Shown one piece after another: positions 1 to 11,370 of a stretch of DNA of 64,000 nt. Where the stretch lies: NCBI GenBank assembly GCA_028554795.2, contig CM068824.1:163116130-163180129 (forward strand), written 5' to 3'. Each line of letters begins with the position of its first letter. The first letter of the stretch is position 1. The notes under the pieces were generated by a model. The model was not told the DNA's origin and ran no database searches. It saw only the letters and a program-made list of their open reading frames with translations. The position numbers were made by a program, and so were the translations under genes. Source of the DNA: Sinohyriopsis cumingii (Eukaryota; Mollusca; Bivalvia; Unionida; Unionidae).

Positions 1-2038
1 AGATCTGGGTCTGTGTCGTTTTTTGTTCTACTGATTACTCCAGACAAACTGCATAAACCTTGATTGGCCAGCACATTATGTAAAGGCAGATCTGGATCTG
101 TGCAGTTTGCATTTGGACTTGTCAGCAAGTACAGATGGTAGTTGAAACTTCCAGTTCTGGAAGATCTGTTAAAAATATACCAGTTGCAAAACATGCATAC
201 ATTATTTGGCTTCTTAAGGTAACAGTAGGCCTCCTGAATTGCATTTTCCTTTTGTTCTACATCTGATGCAGAATGTGCTGTTGAATTCATCATGAAGTAT
301 CATCTAAAGCATACTACAGGGAAGACAGTCTTTTCTGGTGACACTTGCTAGTGTCATCAATGTAGTGTAGCTTACAAAGAAAAGGGATGAAAGTCTGGTC
401 AAAGCATGTAGCTACTTGGGCATTCATCTTGGGCATTCATCTTGTGAGTCTCAGTTCAAAATGGTTGATTAGTTGAGAGAGGCCACTTATGTTAATTTTT
501 ATCTATGCAGTTTTAATAAGTAAAGTAGTAACATTGTATGTAATTCAACTAATCAGAGAGATTGTGAGAAAAGGGAAAAAATTGTTAAATTGTTTATTTT
601 TTATGTATATTGACGTGATCATAGTTGGGAACAAAGGATTGTATATACATGTACTTGCTTAATGAAGATAGTAGAGTTGGGATAAATCCTGAACAAGATG
701 GTTTCATTAATTTTGCTGTAATAGTACTGTTTATTTTAACAAACTATATTTTAATGAGACAGTTTATAATGAGAATTTGTAGTTTTGCTTAGAAAGGTCC
801 CAAAGAGTGGTACATTACTAAAAAAAATTTTCTTTGTTTCCTTTTGGGGTCGCTCACCAGTTATATACTTTTGAGAGAGTGATGAATGTAAGGTGCAGTT
901 GTTTGCATTTAAAACAGGCACATTGGTGTGAATTTTAGCATACCTCTATGCTACTTTGATGTAATGTGGCTGACATTTCTTTAGATATTGTACTTTTGGA
1001 AATTGAACATGATCTAAGCACGCTGCTGACTAAAATGACTGCTCTCTTCTTCTCAAAAAAATAGCCTGAATTAGTCTAAAGTACACTATCCTTAGTAACT
1101 ATTAAAATTTGGAAAATTAATTTTGCCATTCTAGACAATACCAGCCTCTGAAAGTGCAATGAAGGAATTATCAAATATATAAAATGTAAAATAAAGTTTT
1201 CATGTTTTTATTTTACATTTTACCTCTGAAGTTCAGGAAGTGAAAATGATCAAGTGAAGCTAGCACTTTTTTGAAAGGTGCACATCTGGAGTAGGGCCAA
1301 GCTGTATCTTTAACCCATATTACACCCATCAGTCATACACCAAAATAAAGGGAATAAAAGGTTATTTGACCAGTACCTAAGGTATACAAAGTCTTTTTTA
1401 AATAGCTGGTATAACCAGTGAGGAAACCAGTGGAAATTCTTTTCCTTTAAAATTCTAACCCTCTGCAAAATACACAACTGTAGAGTGCCACCTTTAGTTG
1501 GTCTAAATGGTAGTTTTAACACATTGTTGGCTATATCATACAAAGCTACTGTAGCTCAGCAACAACAACAACAACAGATTCCCATGCACCAAGGACGACT
1601 TAGTTCAATTATTAAGACAATATATATTATTTTTTTCTACCACCCAGTTCAGATAACAACTGCTTTGGAATTGATCCATTTCACCAAAATGAAATTGGAA
1701 AATTTTGACAAATATTGTATGCTTTTAAGTAAGCATTGCACTTACCTGGTGAAATGCCATCTTTCCTCTTAGATTTTTTTTTCACGATGAAGTTTGTTAT
1801 ATAAGAATACTGTTGGTGATATGGAACTCATGTGCTTTATAAACAGCCAGGTTAAATGCTACCTACTTGTAGAATGCAAGTTGAGACTTGTAATGGGAAG
1901 TAAATATATATGTTTATTTCACCAGGTACATGTGATACTTAAATTGTACATTTGTTTTAAAATATCACAGTTTTGACGTATGTATGTTTAGATTTCCAGA
2001 CTTAATAACTGAAAGGAATTTGTTTTTTCATATTCTAG
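1..2038. other. Host intron, no gene recognised
   Basis: This AT-rich stretch is presumed to be intron upstream of the first visible kinesin exon. I see no exon with both splice sites and family similarity. The first 140 bases hold two partial copies of a dispersed motif (AGATCTGGGTCTGTG and a GATCTGTGCAGTTTGC-like segment) that recurs near 44400-44460. A short (CAA)n run lies near 1558-1577. The short open frames here look like chance ORFs. Confidence 0.5.
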
Positions 2039-2128
2039 AAGGTGAAGTTTGAAGCCATGTTTAAACATGACAGTAAGGGAATGCCATCAGGTATTATTGT
2101 TAAAGTGGTCAATACAGAAACCAAAAAG
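2039..2128 (+). CDS. Kinesin-3-like gene, first visible exon
   Basis: This 90-nt exon, phase 0 at both ends, lies between an AG acceptor (2037-2038) and a GT donor (2129-2130). It encodes 30 residues beginning KVKFEAMFKHDSKG. With the later exons it forms the region after the motor and FHA domains of a kinesin-3 (KIF1/KIF28-like) microtubule motor, a plus-end-directed transporter of membrane cargo. The assignment rests on the downstream segments WIWPKLKFL, EDPFWDPVE and LKSLAH, which match the conserved kinesin-3 post-FHA region. The motor domain would lie upstream of this window. KIF28 is my best guess because the protein ends soon after the C2-like region, without a PH domain. The family call is fairly firm and the subfamily is not. 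Confidence 0.75.
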
Positions 2129-3422
2129 GTAATTTTTTCTTCTCTAGTCCTTAGGGATCAATAATAATTTAATTCTGAAGCACACCCATAGAACCCTCTC
2201 CATTAGAGTCAAATTTCATTGCACATCCACAGTTCTATTATTTATATCATTTTTGGTATTAATCAATAAAGATGCATTTTTTAAAATGAAGTTTTACTTT
2301 TGAATGGTAATATGCTAAAGATTTGTGCTTTTAGATTTTTAAGTGTCAGGGTAGGAAGGGTACAGTAGAAGGGATGATAAATATCCAAAATTTCAAATTT
2401 TTATTACCAAATCTTCCTAGTTTCAAATAAAGGGGAAAATTGTCAACTCAATGATATTACCCACCAAACATTTTTTTTCTTCTTCTGGAAGAGCATTTTA
2501 ACATGGAGACAGGTGTCTTGGTTTGGATTACCATCTGGCTGGACAACTGGGCAGTCTCCATAGCAGGGATTAAATAAGAAATAAAGTAGCAGGGTAAATT
2601 GTGAAAAGTAGAAGACTGATGGGGGGGGTGCTAATGTGGTGTGTGTAGGGGCAATGCCACCCAATTTCTGTCTAGGGTAAGGTCTACGTGGGAGTGGGTG
2701 GGTGCATATGGGATTAAACTACACCCACCCACCCCAAAGCTGAAATATTAGTATCATAATGGACATTTGAGACCACTCTAACTTATCATGAGTCCCCAGT
2801 CTGGAAGTCTCCTACTTCCCCATAACTTTTCCCCACTGGAGATTTATCACACAGGTGTGCATCCATGTGGAAGCTTTGCTTATTGAGCCTGCATGAGTCT
2901 GCATACAGCATGAGTCAGAGGTTCATGGATTTGAGATCTGTAATAGGTCTCATACATATGCGTTGGGATATTACTCCGTGGAGCTTTGCTTCTCAACCAC
3001 ACTGCTCAAAGAGTTCCCACGATTGCCTTCCATGAACACATTGCTGCTATCACGATTGTGGCTCTGTGAGTAAAACTGTGTGCTAGCCAAACAAGAATCA
3101 TAGTTGCTGCCTTATATAAACTTCAGCTTTTCCTGAATTTCATCCAGACTTCATTTAATAAGTTTTCTATCAACCATTTGCCTCCTTTTGATCCTGATTG
3201 TTGAATACAATGTTATTGATTTCTGTCACAAAGTGTCTGGCTGCTGCTGAAAGCATTTCAAGAACTAAGAGCTTAATTAACCAAGTTTTCTTAATTATAT
3301 TACATCATCATGGCGTTTGTTCAATACAGTAGGTCTTTCTTTGAAAAGATTGAATACAAAACAGAAACATACAAGATTTCAAATTCTGGCATATGTATGA
3401 GCAAATGTTTCTTTGCTTTCAG
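2129..3422. other. Kinesin intron
   Basis: Intron between the first two visible exons. It has a G-rich/C-rich imperfect inverted repeat near 2688-2738 (GGGTGGGTG facing CACCCACCC). I recognise nothing else. Confidence 0.6.
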
Positions 3423-3568
3423 GTTTGGATTTGGCCAAAATTGAAATTTTTACATAGAAAAGATTTTATAGATTCCATGTACCTATCATCATTGGATGGA
3501 CAGAAGGTGACATCAAAAAGGGATGAAGATCCTTTCTGGGATCCAGTAGAGGATATTTATTTGGGAAG
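3423..3568 (+). CDS. Kinesin-3-like gene, exon 2 of window
   Basis: The exon starts after the AG at 3421-3422 and ends before the GT at 3569-3570, leaving two bases of a codon. It encodes the conserved kinesin-3 segment VWIWPKLKFL, then DEDPFWDPVEDIYLG. The split codon AG|C joins the next exon to give LGSCLVILKSLAH. This phase match across a 10-kb intron supports the exon pair. The EDPFWDP motif is typical of the KIF1/KIF13/KIF28 group. Confidence 0.8.
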
Positions 3569-4811
3569 GTAAATGATTCTCAGATTCATACATAGAATAA
3601 ATAAGACGTGTGTCATAAACTGCCATCCATAGGACAATTATTATTGTCTTTTTTCTGTTGCAATTTTTATGATTTGGTAGAAAACCCTGAAGATGTATCC
3701 TTGCAGAAATCTATTTCTTACATTCAGATGATAATTTTAAGATAATGAATTATAATGTATATTATGGTACTGGACAGCAATGCTAATTTACTTGCACGTA
3801 TTCATAGAAAGCATAACTTTCCTCTTTCCAAGAACACAATTTTAAATGCATTTTATAAACAGAAACTAAACCCATTCTTAGGAAACACTGTAGGTAAAGT
3901 ATAGGTCTGATCAGGGTAAAATATACATAGAATCCTTCACTATAACACTTACACATCTGTCAGTGTAAGTCATATTCACTATGGGTTTAAACAGACAAAA
4001 TAGTTTTGGATTCTAATATAGGAGAGTCATTGGTAGGCCTCTGCTGAGCTGGCTTGAATAATTCTGTTAAACAATGGTTTTAAAGGTCCTTTATGTGATG
4101 TAATACTGGAAAAAAGTTAGTAAATAAGGAATATAAACTTAAAAAAACACATTCATGAAGTATGACACCCTGCTGAATACATTACAATGTGCATTTAAGA
4201 AATGTCGAGTAAAGCAGTTGAATTGTGGTTTAACAGTAACAGTTATTAGAATTTAGCAATATTAATGACATAAAATAAAATTTTTGGGTTTGTAGAAAAC
4301 TTGCACAGTTGTCATGTACTGATTTAAAGGTGAAATGACAGTATATATCTTCACTCTCCATATTATTTTCTAGTTAAAAATATCTTTTTTCATTATATTT
4401 AATGCATATCCATTCCTCCATCATTAATGTAAAATATCATTGTGATTTAAATTTGCTGCAAGCATTGAATGGAAATTTTGATGCCATCTAGATTCTAGAG
4501 CATTAATAATCCAGCATTTGTATAATGGTTTTGAGACCCCTCTTGTTCTCCCATATCAACTTACTTTAAGCCATTTTCCCTACAGGTTGGAAGTGTCTAG
4601 CACCATCGTATCTTTTGTCCTGTCTTCTATTTCCTCTTTCACCACCTTCTTGATAAAAATAATCCTGTATGTACAGGCAGATTTTCCACAAAACACAAAT
4701 CTTAATCTGGGATGTGCATCTTCAATAATCTTAATGTTTACATGGGATCATGAGCTTCTGTGGTAACAGCTGCAGTTGTTCGATAATGTAAACATTATTC
4801 CTGTGCTCTGT
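3569..4811. other. Kinesin intron, left part
   Basis: AT-rich intron sequence up to the first piggyBac-like element. No gene or clear repeat array is visible. Confidence 0.5.
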
Positions 4812-4815
4812 TTAA

Positions 4816-6024
4816 CCCATTTTATCCTGTTTACCAATTTCAACTGCAGTGCCTGATTCCTGAGAAGCAATTCTAAATACATTGTGGTAAAACGGAGCAT
4901 CATACAGCAGCAGCTGCTGAAATTGTGACTACCTTCACCATGTTTACTAAAAATGTTGTAACAATGTTATTTATTTTAAAAAGTATATAAAACTATAGAT
5001 CTCTGAAAAGGTAATAAAATTTGCAACACAGTGATATATGTTTTGTTATCATTTACCAATGTACATGCTCACAACTGTATTTTGAAATATGACTTGAAAG
5101 AAGAAAAAAACAAATTAAAAAACTTACCAAGATGTTCAGTGAATATTTTGTCCATGAAAGTTAACGAAATCTCCTAATATTATGTGAATAAAATAAAGAT
5201 AATTCAATTTCTAGTATTTTGGTCCAAATTTGAAGTTTCTAGTACTGTTAGTTCAAAAGTTATAATAATTTTACTAAAATTGGACAACATGACACAAGGA
5301 ACAATTTGTTTACTTCACATTCTGGAACATGTACTTCAGCGTGCAGTTTCTCATGAAAACTTGTCACAAATTAATCCTAGAAATCTTTCAGCGTAATGAT
5401 TTTTTCATCAACAAGTTTTTTCCAGATTAAATCGTCCCAAAGTAACTCAAAATAATGTTTTGCATTGGCTTCTCCTGGGTGTTGCTCCTTCTATCAATTT
5501 AAATCTTGGCTGCAACCGAAGTGAAAAATCATCCCGGACCCATTTTTCTTGAAAGCCTTCAAAGTCAGCTTCATTCTTTGAATCACTGTCGAAAAGTGCA
5601 TGAAGCCATGCATCATCTCTTTCATCAACTTTATTAAATTCTAACCCATCATTTAAGTCAATATTATCATCGGAATCATCCAAATCGTCAACTTCAATGT
5701 CACTACCCTCGCTATCAACATCCATGTTTACATCAGAGTTGTCGTCCATCATTTTATCGATCGATTTTCATGTCAACAATTTCTTTTCCAACCGTGTTTT
5801 TTTTTTAAATTTCACTGCGCATGCGTGCTTTAACCATTTCCTGTGTAGGTGAAGAAGTACACATATATTTGTGATGTATAACACGTGTTTCTAGAGACGC
5901 TACACACATATGTAGTAGAGTATGACCATAGTCATATTCAGGATAAAATGGGATACTACGACTGCAGACGTATTCAGCATAGAATGAGGTATTACGACCG
6001 CAGTTGTATTCAGGATAAAATGGG
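4816..6024. mobile_element. piggyBac-like non-autonomous element (1.2 kb)
   Basis: The element is flanked by TTAA on both sides (4812-4815 and 6025-6028), the piggyBac target site. Its termini are inverted repeats starting CCC: CCCATTTTATCCTG at the left and CAGGATAAAATGGG at the right. The right end has about three degenerate 36-bp direct copies of the terminal motif (from about 5935), each with a TATTCAG(G/C)ATA core followed by a TACGAC(T/C)GCAG segment. Inside lies a minus-strand N-terminal fragment of a piggyBac transposase. The DDD catalytic core is absent, so the copy cannot be autonomous. Confidence 0.85.
5377..5752 (-). pseudogene. piggyBac transposase N-terminal fragment
   Basis: A 101-aa open frame (5447..5752) starts MMDDNSDVNMD and is strongly acidic, with a DFEGFQEKW segment typical of the piggyBac/PGBD N-terminus. 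A different frame immediately downstream, to a stop at 5377-5379, reads EANAKHYFELLWDDLI. This matches the start of the conserved piggyBac domain, so a frameshift separates the two pieces near 5460-5480. The catalytic aspartates and the C-terminal zinc finger are missing. The fragment lies inside the TTAA-flanked element. It could still encode a short acidic peptide, but I treat it as a relic. Confidence 0.75.
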
Positions 6025-6184
6025 TTAAAGAACCTAAAATGGACATTGCTGTTTTTTAAATCTGGAAGTTTGACTTAGATTACCTATGTCAGTCCAAACG
6101 TCTGATGTGTACTTTATTGGGCAGAAAGTTGTGTTTTTATGAGGGCAGCACTCCTTTTGAGTTTTCTGGAATTTTATATTTTTT

Positions 6185-6500
6185 CATATTATGCAGTAGT
6201 GCTCCTTTAAGTCATTATTACTGTATGAATTGAGTAGAAGAATCTCTATACTATTATTTTTTAATATTATGCAGTAGTACTCCTTTAAGTCATTATTACT
6301 GTATGAATTGAGTAGAAGAATCTCTATACTATTATTTTTTAATATTATGCAGTAATGCTCCTTTAAGTCATTATTACTGTATGAATTGAGTAGAAGAATC
6401 TCTATACTATTATTTTTTAATATTATGCAGTAATGCTCCTTTAAGTCATTATTACTGTATGAATTGAGTAGAAGAATCTCTATACTATTATATTTTAATA
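6185..6500. repeat. 78-bp tandem repeat, about 4 copies
   Basis: Four near-identical copies of a 78-bp AT-rich unit containing GCAGTAGTGCTCCTTTAAG. The unit length is a multiple of three, so it produces a repetitive open frame that I do not consider a gene. Confidence 0.9.
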
Positions 6501-8469
6501 TTTGAGAACAGAATCTTCTTGCCATGAAATGCAGCTGTTTGCTGAAGAAACAGGAAGAATAAAAACTGTTTGCCGTTTTCAAGTATTTGTATATTCTGAG
6601 GTGTTCTGTGAAACAAAGGTGTTTTTGTTGCTGTGCTAAAATAGCAGAGGAAACTTTTGTTTTGCTTGGTTCTGTCTATATAAGCTGTAAATCTGTCCTG
6701 AATCTGTTTTAGTGCAGTAACATGAAACCCATTAAACTCAGAGCCAGGATATTTTACACACTTTGACACAGGCAAATTAATTAACTGATTAGATTTTTTA
6801 GGAATTGCACAATTTGTTACAATTCCACCATCTTTTTTTAATTTTTTTTCTTTTTAATGAAATTACCTTGTTTAAGTACAATTAAGCAAACACCATTTGA
6901 GGTAGAAAAATTAAATCAGGTAGGCTTATTTTTAATTCATATGCAAATGATCTGAATAGATTTTCAGATCATTACAGCAATGTTTCAACTTTTTACATAT
7001 TTTATAAATGTTAACTTGAACATCTTGCTTGCATAATTGAGCAAAAACAGCTGCCTATGGTGGACATGAAAGTATGCGTCTTTGTATGCATATGTAGATT
7101 AGCTGATCACATTTGCTGGCAATTATAGCAAGTTTTAAAATTGTTATAAATTTTTAGATTGTCTGGTCAAAGACCTGAAGAGATTTTGCAGTGATACTGC
7201 ATCTGACATACATCCATTCATCTGGTGTGTATATTAGTGTTTTTAATTGCTATTCCTGCTCATCTGCTTGGAGGAAAGTCATGTAATCTGGCATATATTC
7301 ATCTTGAGGTTCTAGTTGGTCTTAAATGAACATGTCATGAAAATGGTGCCAACAGCTTGAAAATCTTGTTTTATATTGCAACTTCTTCAAAATGGCTGGT
7401 TATGATCACATATTCTCACTATAATACATCTTATGACTTGTAGACAATCTTACATGAATATGGTGCCAGTCTGCCATCCCACATTTACAATTTTATCAAC
7501 ACTACCTCCCCTGTATCGATGGTCATATTGGCATGAAGTGTTAACTAAAAGACTTCTTATGACATGTAAATGTTTTTAAATGATAATGGTTCTGATTTCA
7601 CATCTAACATAGCTGCCATGGTGGCCATTTTGTTCCCTGTACTGTTAGCAGTGGGGCAACCTTTTTTCTTCATTTGCCCATCCATCCCAAAAAAACTTGT
7701 TTGCAAGATTGCTAACAAAACAATCAACTGATTAAATTTGGTAGGCTTATCTTTATCCATTATGTAGATGGATTTAGTTGATTTTCAGGCCATGGTAACA
7801 ATTTTTGTACACATTATACAACTTTTTGACAAAATCTTGTTAGTTAAACAAAAACCACTTGAGGTAGACAAATGAAATTTAGTATCATTGTACATATATG
7901 TAGATAACCTGATTAGACTTTTCATGCCATTGAACAAATTTTCAAATTTTTATGAATTTGAATTTTTGAAAATTTTAGTGTTAAACATTTGTTGTGCTTT
8001 ACAAATGTAAGATGATCAAATTAACTGAAGGACTTTATATGTCATGTCATTGGTCTGAAATAAAAATGATCTGATGCCCAACACAGCAGCCATGGTAGCC
8101 ATTGTTAGTTCCTAATATGCCACCACAAAGGTCATAATGAAAATCTTTTTATGACTACTCCTTTTGAACGGGCTTTGTATTAAAATGGACTTTTCACTAA
8201 AACACTTCTTGCAATATGTAACTAGTTCTATCTTATAAGGAATATGATTTAGCCTGCTTTCTTGGGGGCATTCTTTGAAATTTTTTTTTGACCACTTCTC
8301 CTGAACAGAAGGGTCAATTGTGGCTTTTCTTTAAGACCTATAAGAACATGCAGTAGGTTCTGAATGAAAAATGGTGCTGTTCTGACCCCCAACAATATAT
8401 TTATATTGCCATCAAAATAGAATCTCTAACAACTGATACCCAAATTAATCCTGCATTGCAAAAACAGTA
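6501..8469. other. Intron with diverged dispersed repeats
   Basis: No gene is seen. From about 6890 to 8440 there are many diverged segments such as 'ACTTCTTATGAC-TGTAA' and 'ATGGTGCCA', spaced every 100-250 bp. They resemble degraded copies of one repeat family, which recurs at about 11400-11520. Confidence 0.45.
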
Positions 8470-8487
8470 CCGACCCCCCAAGATATA

Positions 8488-9154
8488 GTGGGAAAAACAG
8501 ACCAGATTAAGATAAAGTTGTCTTCCAAGGAAAATAATATACATGTTTTAGGACTCAATGAAACCAAATTAAATGTTAACCACAATGATGATCTGTTTCA
8601 CTGCCAAGGCTACAATAAACCATTATGCAGGGACAGAGAGACAGCAGGGGGAGGTCTTGTTGTATACATTAGGGAAGAGTAAATGTAGAAAGGTGACTTG
8701 AATTGGAGTCACATGAAATTGAGGGTATGTGGGTGGAACTTTCTCAAAATAATGCAAAATCAGTCCTACTTGGCTTCATTTATAGGCCACCTTCCTCCAA
8801 ATCAATTTGGAATGATAACTTTTTGAAACAAATGGAAAATGTTCTTGAACAGGAGAAAGAAACTTAAATATATTCAGCAATATAAATTAGGACCTTCTCA
8901 ATACTCATACAAGGAACAACTGGATGGAATTTATTGAATCACTAGGCCTAGTCCAGCAGGTAAATGAGCCCACAAGGGTAAAAGAAAAATCAAGCACTCT
9001 TATTGATCACATTTATACCAACCTACCAGACAATGTGGCTTGTGTTAATGCACCAAATGTTGGTCTTAGTGACCACTATCCTACTTTTTTGACAAGAAAG
9101 ATTAAATGCAAGAGAAATAAGAAAAATGCACACAAAGCTATCACTTACAGATGA
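8488..9154 (+). pseudogene. LINE APE endonuclease remnant
   Basis: Two open pieces (8488..8682 and 8924..9154) carry endonuclease-like segments: NETKL near the start, GGGLVVYI, and the late SDHYPTF motif, where SDH is a catalytic signature of APE-type nucleases. Stop codons and an apparent loss of sequence around 8683-8920 separate them. It is non-functional and part of the LINE relic. Confidence 0.7.
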
Positions 9155-9567
9155 TTCAAAAATTTTAATGAAGAACAATTTCTCAGTGACCTATATAAAG
9201 TTCCATGGAATATGATCCACAATTGGGATGACATAGCTGAAGCTCTGAATGTGTGGACTGACTTATTTATGGATGTAGTCTTGAAGCATGAATCACTGAA
9301 AGTACATCGAGTAAATAATGAAATTCAACCTAATTGGCTTACTACTGAAATCCTGGATGCTATGAAAACACAACACCACTTCAAGGTTATGGGAAACAAT
9401 GCACAATATAAAGTATGGAGAAATAAAATAACAAGTATGATTAAAAAAGCTATAAAAAACTTATTATCAATCAAAACAAAAAGAGCAACACAGACTCTTT
9501 TTGGAATGTCTTCAATGAACTCACTGGAGGAACATGCGAAGATCAGAGAAATAAAATTCACTCACTT

Positions 9568-11290
9568 ATGGTAAATGACACCATAGTCACTGATGATACT
9601 GACATTGCAAATGTTTTCAATGATTTTTTCCCCAACACTACCACAGAGTTGAAAGAACCAGTGATAGAAGACAACTTTAATGAACTGAAAAAGTTCTGCA
9701 GCAGCAAAATCTCTAAGGAGGTATGTTTCCCTATCCCACCAGTATCAAAAAACTTTGTTAAAAAATGTCTCTGTGAACTTGATACCAAGAAAGATACAGG
9801 ACTTGATCAGATTGGTCTACAACTCATTAAATCTTCTGCCTCTACTATTTTAGATAGCATAACATTCATAATCAATTTAAGTATTGCAACCTCATCTGTC
9901 CCCAAAATATGGAAAACTGCAAAGGTAACTCATATTCACAAATCTGGTTCTAAGGATGATGCTGATAACTACCTGCCAGTATCAATACTAACAAACGTGT
10001 CAAAATTGATTGAGAAACATGTCCATGACTTATTCATGTCATATTGAACCAAACACTTGGTGTTACACCCTAATCAATCAGGCTTTAGACACAAACATTC
10101 ATGTGAGACTGCATTGATCTCCCTAACTGATAAATGGCTTCAAGCGCTTGACCAAGGTAGAATAATAGGATCAGTATTTGTAGATTTTAGGAAAACTTTT
10201 GACATGGTGGATCATGAAATCCATTTGAAAAACTGAAAATCTACAACTGTGATGAAAGCACATTTAGATGGTTTACTTCATACTTAAGTGAGAGAACACA
10301 GCATGTTTATATAAATAATGTTCTGTCTGAACCTGGAACAATTAGATATGGAGTACCACAAGGCTCAATTCTAGGTCCATTACTATTTTTTTTATTTATT
10401 AAAGACCTACCACTTTTACTAATGGACTCAATATCATCTACAGATCTCTCTGCAGATGACACAACATTGTCAGACATCCAAAATAACAAAGCATGAACCA
10501 GAAATTTCTTTACAGAATGCACTAAACAAACTGGAGAACTGGTGTATATGTAATGGCATGGTGGTAAATATTGGTAAAACTAATATATTACTTATCTCAA
10601 CAGGGCAAAAAAGGACAAATCTTGATAGTGATGAACTATGTCTGACACAGAAGGATAAAAATTTGCAAATGGTCTGTCATGATAGATTACTTGGTTTCTT
10701 GGTAAATAATAACCTATCATGGACTGAACATATCAAACATATCAGTAAAAAAGTCAATTCAAGTTTATGGCTTCTCAGTAGGTAACAAAAAATTCTCCCT
10801 GAAACGCACAGAAAACTATTTTATAACAGTTACATACAACCCTATTTAGACTACTGTAATACAGTATGGGGTAATTCAAATGATATAGCAAAGCTTGCAC
10901 ATCTTCAAAAAAGAGCAATTATCAATCCAGAAAGCAAGCAAGGAAAATTTAGCTGGTAAGTTAAAAATATTACCTATTAAAGACCAAATCCGGTTGAGAA
11001 AAGCCAAATTAATGTACAGGATATCCCATAATAGTGCTCCTGAATATTTACAATCACTATTCCAGTATAGGCTACCTGTCAATACTTCCCACCTGTGATC
11101 CATGTCTACCAAACAGTATAAAATTCCCAAACCAAATAAGGAATTATTTTTAAAAGTTTCCAATACTCTGGAACTTTGCTCTGAAATAGTATTCCAGTTG
11201 AGATTAGAAAAGCCCACTCTCTTTCCTCCTTCCAAACCCAAAATATCCAGTGGCTTCAGAGATGCAGCTAAAATAAGGGCCTCAAGATAG
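9568..11290 (+). pseudogene. LINE reverse transcriptase remnant
   Basis: The 9568..10047 frame carries the RT fingers (DTKKDTGLDQIG, KVTHIHKSGSKDDADNY). Later frames carry the palm, with VDFRKTFDMVD near 10180 and SADDTTLSD near 10450, where the YADD/FADD box has lost its aromatic residue. The connection/thumb region follows to about 11290. A stop at 10045-10047 and later frame changes break the ORF. It is a dead copy. Confidence 0.75.
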
Positions 11291-11329
11291 ATTAGTTCTT
11301 AGCTAATTGTGTTATCCTCTTTAAATAAA

Positions 11330-11369
<40 letters not shown>

Positions 11370-11370
<1 letters not shown>

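Larger units (their letters stand above)
8470..11369 (+). mobile_element. Decayed non-LTR retrotransposon (LINE) ending in (ATT)n
   Basis: Plus-strand remnants occur in the order expected for a LINE ORF2. At 8488-8680 there is an APE endonuclease start (LGLNETKL, GGGLVVYI), and at 8924-9150 an endonuclease C-terminus (TLIDHIYT, LSDHYPTF). Reverse transcriptase follows from about 9568, with KIWKTAKVTHIHKSG, QSGFRHKHSCETAL, VDFRKTFDMVDHEI and a degenerate catalytic box SADDTTLSD (normally FADD). A 3' region then ends in TTTAAATAAAATTATTATT and (ATT)n to 11369. Stops and frameshifts break it into at least six frames. It belongs to the CR1/L2/Jockey-type LINEs, but I cannot place the clade. Confidence 0.85.

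Noticed and set aside
1485..1772. 95-codon plus-strand ORF with a short poly-Q
   Set aside because: No similarity to a known family, low-complexity (CAA)n, and no exon boundaries consistent with the kinesin phases.
6184..6582. 132-codon minus-strand ORF with repeated NNSIEILLLNSYSNND
   Set aside because: Read-through of the 78-bp tandem repeat.
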